NCBI GenBank assembly: GCA_036506395.1
Contig: DASXRU010000258.1
Location: 1-9,531 of the forward strand
Direction of reading: 5' to 3'
Length of the DNA stretch: 9,531 nucleotides
Origin: DASXRU01 sp036506395
GTDB lineage: Bacteria; Acidobacteriota; Blastocatellia; Pyrinomonadales; Pyrinomonadaceae
A program made the translations under genes and the position numbers. Shown here piece by piece: positions 6,251 to 9,531 of the stretch; the stretch's first letter is position 1, and each line of letters opens with the position of its first letter. Below the pieces are notes generated by a model, which was not told the origin of the DNA, made no database searches, and worked only from the letters and a program-made list of their open reading frames with translations.

Positions 6251-7387
6251 TCAAGCTAAAACAGATGGAGTCGCCACTCTGTTTTTCAGCCGGTCACTGT
6301 TCACACGTCCGTCCTCAATCAGGTACGCGTTTGCTCGCGGCAAGAACTGCTGAAGGTGACTTTCCTTCGAAGTCGTGACGAAGGTTTGGGTGCGTCCGTC
6401 AAGGTATTCCAGCAAGTAGTTTATCCGCCTCTCATCCAACTCTGCGTCCACGTCGTCAATGAGAAAAATCGGATAATCTTTATGCCATGAATAATACACT
6501 GAGATTGCCCCTAAGTCAAGTGTTATCAATGCGCTACGCTGTTGGCCGGCACTGCCAAAAGCGCGCAAATCCCGGCCGTCAAACAATATCTCCAGGTCGT
6601 CACGATGGGGGCCGATCAGCGAAGTCCCGGAAGCCATTTCTGCCGGCAGCCGAAACTGGAGACGCTCTGCAATCAGCGATGAGTAGTCGTCCAGGTCGCC
6701 TTTCCCCTCGAGCGAGGAACGATACCGAATTGAGACGTTGTCCTGGAATAAAGTATGGTCCAAAGCTTCGTTCAATCTGTTCACGTAATCTGAACGCGAA
6801 CTATGGATCTGAAAACTCAATTCAGCCAGTTGATCATTCCAGGGCTTTAGCGATTCCAGGGCCTCCGCAGCTCTTAGTTTGCCGTCAAGGGTGTCTTGCA
6901 ACAGGCGGTTCTTCTGCCTGATAACGCGGTTGTAATCAGCCAGCGTCTGGGCGTAGGAGGGATGGAGCGAAATGACTCCGCGATCCAGGAATTTTCTGCG
7001 CGCCTCTGGTATCCCACGAACAATATCAAGCTCATCCGTAGTGAAAGCTACTGTATGCAACTGGCCGGCGTAGCGGGATATCGGCTCGCGCTTGCCGTTG
7101 ACGGAGATGAGCTTGTTCTTGCCCTGAAGACTGACTTGCAGGTCCCGCGAAAGGTTCTCGTTTTGAGCTACCTCGCCGCGGATATAAGTAGCGGTGGCGC
7201 CAAACTGGATGGTTTCCTGGAGTCGCGGAGTACGAAAAGATTTGGTGTGTGCAAGTATGTATATCGCTTCGAGCCAGTTAGTTTTTCCCTGTCCGTTATT
7301 ACCATAAAGAATATTCAGGCCTTCTCCCCAAAAATTCTTGCCGGACAAATTGCGAAAATTCTCCGCCTCGACAGACCTGAGGATCAT
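6251..7387 (-). CDS. recF: DNA replication and repair protein RecF
   Basis: RecF is an SMC/ABC-type ATPase that binds gapped DNA and, with RecO and RecR, loads RecA at stalled forks. The 378-residue product is of normal length. It has Walker A GNNGQGKTN (29-37), the RecF-typical GPHRDDL (259-265), the ABC signature SAGQQR (279-284) and Walker B YPIFLIDDVDAELD (305-318). The start is the ATG at 7387, giving MILRSVEAENFRN, a typical RecF N-terminus; its ribosome binding site is weak (GAAAG). It is separated from dnaN by 111 nt that include a hairpin with a T-run, so recF may be expressed less than dnaN or from its own promoter. A TATGTT element lies about 17 nt after a TTTAAC in that gap, but the match is poor. 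gyrB follows on the same strand. Confidence 0.97.
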   Translation of the reverse strand: MILRSVEAENFRNLSGKNFWGEGLNILYGNNGQGKTNWLEAIYILAHTKSFRTPRLQETIQFGATATYIRGEVAQNENLSRDLQVSLQGKNKLISVNGKREPISRYAGQLHTVAFTTDELDIVRGIPEARRKFLDRGVISLHPSYAQTLADYNRVIRQKNRLLQDTLDGKLRAAEALESLKPWNDQLAELSFQIHSSRSDYVNRLNEALDHTLFQDNVSIRYRSSLEGKGDLDDYSSLIAERLQFRLPAEMASGTSLIGPHRDDLEILFDGRDLRAFGSAGQQRSALITLDLGAISVYYSWHKDYPIFLIDDVDAELDERRINYLLEYLDGRTQTFVTTSKESHLQQFLPRANAYLIEDGRVNSDRLKNRVATPSVLA

Positions 7388-7433
7388 GCTTTCAATTTTA
7401 ACATATCGCCCTTATTTCCGCCGTTAAACGCGC

Positions 7434-7466
7434 ATAACAAAGAAGCGCCGAAATCATCGGCGCTTC
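7434..7466 (-). terminator. Rho-independent terminator-like hairpin between dnaN and recF
   Basis: A perfect 10-bp inverted repeat, GAAGCGCCGA (7442-7451) and TCGGCGCTTC (7457-7466), encloses a 5-nt loop. In the direction of dnaN transcription (minus strand) the stem is followed by TTTGTTAT (7441-7434), a modest U-tract. The plus-strand side lacks a T-run, so the element is oriented to stop or attenuate transcripts leaving dnaN. The interrupted U-tract suggests partial rather than complete termination. Confidence 0.65.
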
Positions 7467-7498
7467 ATCCTGTCCCCGCAATCGTTGTCCCTGCTGAT

Positions 7499-8650
7499 TT
7501 ATAGTCGCATGGGCATCACGATGTACTTGTAATCGCAGTTATCATCAGACACCGGCCGGAGTTGTGCTTGTGAGTTAGCATCTTTGAATTCGAACGCTAC
7601 CTGGCCCGGTCCAATCACATTCAGGAAGTCCTGCAGGTATTGTGCGTTAAAGCCAATCTCTACATCGTCGCCTTGATATTCAGTCACTACGCTTTCGCGA
7701 GCCTCACCTTCCTCGGCGTTTTGGGAGCTAATGACCAGTTGGTTTGGCTCCAGGTGAAATCGGATTGCATGCGAGCGGTCATCGGCCATTAGCGCGACAC
7801 GCCTGACAGCCTGACTTAGGCCCAGATTATCGAAGATGGCTGAGCGATCATTGCCTTTGGGCATCACCATTTCGTAATTAGGAAACTGGCCGAAGAGCAT
7901 TCTGGAGATTAACAGACGAGACCCGACTTGAAAGTAAATATGGTTTTCGTCAGCGCCCAGGCTGATTTCTCCGTCAAAGTCGCCCGTTAGTTTCGTTAAC
8001 TCGGCCAACGTCTTTCGGGGGATTAGAACGTCCATTTCTTCGACGGATTCTGTGCCTATTTCAGTGCAAGCCACGTAAGCCAACCGGTGCCCATCCGTTG
8101 TAATCATCTTGGCTCCGGACTTATCAAGCATGAACTTCGCGCCGGAAAGCGTATATCTGGATTCCTCCTGGGTGATCGCGAAGATGGTTTTATCTATCAA
8201 CGACTTAAAGAAATTGGCTTTTAGCTTCAGCGGAGTTGATTTGAAGCTCGGAACTTCAGGAAAAGTCTCTTTGGATACTCCCGGCATTTTGAATTTAGAG
8301 CGATCGCACTCCACCGTAACCCAATCATTTTCTTCCTTACGAAAATTGACGAGGGCATCAGGCAGCAACCGGGCGATGTCGAAGAGCTTACGCGCCTGCA
8401 AACATATCGATCCGCCCGACTTAATTTCTTCGGCTTCCGCTTCGCACCGGATCGTAACATCCAGGTCAGTTCCGGTGATCCGAATCGTATTATCCGCCAC
8501 CGACTCTATAAGTATGTTTGACAGCACAGGGATGGTATTTTTTCTTTCGACGACTCCTTGTACAAAAGCAAGCTCTTTTTGTAACGCGGTCTTGTTGATT
8601 GCGAATTGCATTCCTGTACCCGTCTCTTTCTGAAAAGCCGTTGTTGCCAT
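7499..8650 (-). CDS. dnaN: DNA polymerase III sliding clamp (beta subunit)
   Basis: DnaN forms the ring-shaped homodimer that encircles DNA and tethers DNA polymerase III and other clamp-binding proteins. The 383-residue product covers the three repeated clamp domains: the N-terminal part with NTIPVLSNILIE, the middle part with TTDGHRLAY, and the C-terminal part ending in the canonical VMPMRL, which forms part of the protein-binding pocket. The ATG at 8650 is chosen because AAAGGAGAT (8667-8659) places AGGAG 10 nt upstream. An internal ATG at 8611 (MQFAINKTALQKEL) matches the usual family N-terminus but has only a weak site, so the first 13 residues could be a real extension or not translated. 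A TATTAT (8688-8683, minus strand) could be its -10 box, with no convincing -35. The gene follows dnaA and the origin. Confidence 0.97.
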   Translation of the reverse strand: MATTAFQKETGTGMQFAINKTALQKELAFVQGVVERKNTIPVLSNILIESVADNTIRITGTDLDVTIRCEAEAEEIKSGGSICLQARKLFDIARLLPDALVNFRKEENDWVTVECDRSKFKMPGVSKETFPEVPSFKSTPLKLKANFFKSLIDKTIFAITQEESRYTLSGAKFMLDKSGAKMITTDGHRLAYVACTEIGTESVEEMDVLIPRKTLAELTKLTGDFDGEISLGADENHIYFQVGSRLLISRMLFGQFPNYEMVMPKGNDRSAIFDNLGLSQAVRRVALMADDRSHAIRFHLEPNQLVISSQNAEEGEARESVVTEYQGDDVEIGFNAQYLQDFLNVIGPGQVAFEFKDANSQAQLRPVSDDNCDYKYIVMPMRL

Positions 8651-8703
8651 GATAGACGATCTCCTTTACTGGTGATCCTAAGATAATACAGATTCTATAT
8701 CTC

Positions 8704-8739
8704 TAGTAGTAGTAATAGTCACTGTGGAAATGTGAAAAA
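8704..8739 (-). promoter_or_regulatory. DnaA boxes plus DnaA-trios (origin unwinding element)
   Basis: Read on the plus strand, 8704-8718 is TAG TAG TAG TAA TAG, then the spacer TCAC (8719-8722), then TGTGGAAAT (8723-8731) and TGTGAAAAA (8731-8739). On the minus strand this is two DnaA boxes sharing one base, a 4-nt spacer, then the complement of the trios, followed by AT-rich DNA. The known DnaA-trio motif is 3'-[G/A]AT-5' repeated next to a DnaA box, where DnaA binds single-stranded DNA to open the duplex. The five triplets here fit it in sequence, strand and position. Confidence 0.75.
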
Positions 8740-8816
8740 GTGCCGAAGTGTCTGCAAGCACATTAGTTCTTTTCAACAATGGACCTTTTGATGTTTTCAG
8801 CGAGCCGTCAACTGAT

Positions 8817-8825
8817 TGTGGAAAA
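8817..8825 (-). promoter_or_regulatory. DnaA box TTTTCCACA
   Basis: The minus strand reads TTTTCCACA, one of the two full matches to TTWTNCACA in the region and in the same orientation as the boxes at 8723-8739. It lies about 80 nt from them, between the unwinding element and dnaA. Confidence 0.6.
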
Positions 8826-8953
8826 GAAAGAAGGTGAAAATTTTCAACAGCCAAAATGGCCGTGTGATCAAAAGAGCTGCGGAATAGTGGAAATGCAGAA
8901 ATACTGAACCATTTCCTAGCTGGCTTGGAGTCGGCAAATTAATCTCATGATAA

Positions 8954-9531
8954 TCAATTGGAAAGGACGTCGATCAGTTTGGTAACTGTTCTATGGAATT
9001 CAGAGTCACTTGTAAGCAGCCGCTGAACCTTTTCCACTGAGTGCATAACGGTGGTGTGATGTTTGCCACCGAACTGGCGACCTATCTCCGGAAAACTACT
9101 CTTCGTTAAGCGCTTGCACAAATACATTGCTACCTGGCGCGGAGCTGATACTTGCCTGGCATTTGATTTGGCGCTGAGTTGATCAACAGTTAGATGATAA
9201 TGAGCGGCGACGGCTTGCTGAATTTTTGAAACCGTAATCGATTCGGCATCGTCATCTTCAGCGATATTGCGCACGGCATCCTGGGCCATTAAGGTCGAGA
9301 TCGGTAAACCGCGTAGCGATGATATCGCAAGTAATCGAATCAAAGAGCCTTCTAACTCCCTTATGTTGTGTTTGACCTTGGTGGCGATAAAAAGCGCTAC
9401 ATCGTCAGGCAGGACAAAACCGTCCAGGTCTGCTTTCCGTTTGAGAATTGCGACCTTAGTTTCAAGGTCGGGTGGTTCCATATCGGCAATAAGGCCCCAC
9501 TCAAAACGCGAATGAAGTCTCTCTTCCAGCG
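8954..9531 (-). CDS. dnaA: Chromosomal replication initiator DnaA, 5'-truncated
   Basis: DnaA is the AAA+ protein that binds DnaA boxes and opens the origin. The frame runs off the right edge of the window; the methionine encoded at 9481 is internal. The visible 191 residues begin with LEERLHSRFEWGL (the conserved AAA+ box containing the arginine finger) followed by PPDLETKVAIL. NIRELEG (about 55-61) carries the sensor-2 arginine. Domain IV follows from about residue 97, with the DnaA signature IGRQFGGKHHTTVMHS (about 149-164) that reads the DnaA box. The product ends at TGA 8956-8954. It is transcribed toward the origin, with dnaN next on the same strand. No terminator is visible after it, so read-through across the origin into dnaN is possible. 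Confidence 0.97.
   Translation of the reverse strand, partial: LEERLHSRFEWGLIADMEPPDLETKVAILKRKADLDGFVLPDDVALFIATKVKHNIRELEGSLIRLLAISSLRGLPISTLMAQDAVRNIAEDDDAESITVSKIQQAVAAHYHLTVDQLSAKSNARQVSAPRQVAMYLCKRLTKSSFPEIGRQFGGKHHTTVMHSVEKVQRLLTSDSEFHRTVTKLIDVLSN

Larger units (their letters stand above)
8651..8953. other. oriC: Probable chromosomal replication origin (oriC), dnaA-dnaN intergenic region
   Basis: This 303-nt stretch has no plausible gene. It contains several matches to the DnaA box consensus TTWTNCACA on the minus strand: TTTTCCACA (8825-8817), TTTTTCACA (8739-8731) and the near-match ATTTCCACA (8731-8723). Weaker ones are ATTTCCACT (8894-8886) and ATTTTCACC (8841-8833). Two plus-strand copies of TTTTCAACA lie at 8770-8778 and 8841-8849. 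On the dnaN side there is an AT-rich tract (about 8673-8718) that begins with DnaA-trio triplets next to the last boxes. The location between dnaA and dnaN is a classical oriC site. A second part of the origin upstream of dnaA cannot be excluded because that region is outside the window. Confidence 0.8.

Noticed and set aside
6896..7504. 202-residue plus-strand reading frame opposite recF and the dnaN-recF gap
   Set aside because: Antisense to recF with its Walker motifs; composition gives no domain, and no ribosome binding site is evident.
8109..8633. 174-residue plus-strand reading frame opposite dnaN
   Set aside because: Antisense shadow of dnaN, Ser-rich without recognisable motifs.

Overview
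The window carries the chromosome replication-initiation block dnaA - oriC - dnaN - recF - gyrB, all on the minus strand. dnaA enters truncated at the right edge and gyrB ends near position 3700. Left of this block lies a more GC-rich stretch of metabolic and hypothetical genes. It holds a plus-strand gene fusing a MEMO/LigB-type domain to an AMMECR1 domain, a divergent minus-strand pair (a geranylgeranyl-reductase-like flavoprotein and a 76-residue two-helix membrane protein), and the 3' part of pdxH on the plus strand. I see no mobile elements, tRNA, rRNA or CRISPR arrays.

The gene order, a GyrB of gram-negative type (with the roughly 170-residue insertion in its C-terminal half) and moderate to high GC suggest a free-living gram-negative bacterium. 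The DnaA-GyrB sequence flavour, the MEMO-AMMECR1 fusion and the heptanucleotide repeat fit Acidobacteriota (a Blastocatellia-like soil lineage). That placement is an impression from recall and is not proven by the sequence.

The only intergenic stretch of about 300 bases is between dnaA and dnaN (8651-8953). It looks like the replication origin. On the minus strand two overlapping DnaA boxes are followed by a 4-nt spacer, five DnaA-trio triplets and then an AT-rich tract running up to the dnaN ribosome binding site, which is the layout of the bacterial origin-unwinding module. From this origin the leftward fork moves in the same direction as dnaN, recF, gyrB, the flavoprotein and the 76-aa gene. 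The MEMO-AMMECR1 gene and pdxH face it head-on.

Other points of interest: a perfect-stem hairpin with a modest U-tract between dnaN and recF; a TTG start for gyrB that is chosen by a well-placed AGGAG; a good sigma70-type promoter that fixes the start of the flavoprotein; and a nine-copy CCTCTGA tandem array. The array supplies the last residues and stop of the MEMO-AMMECR1 gene and fills the gap between it and convergent gyrB.
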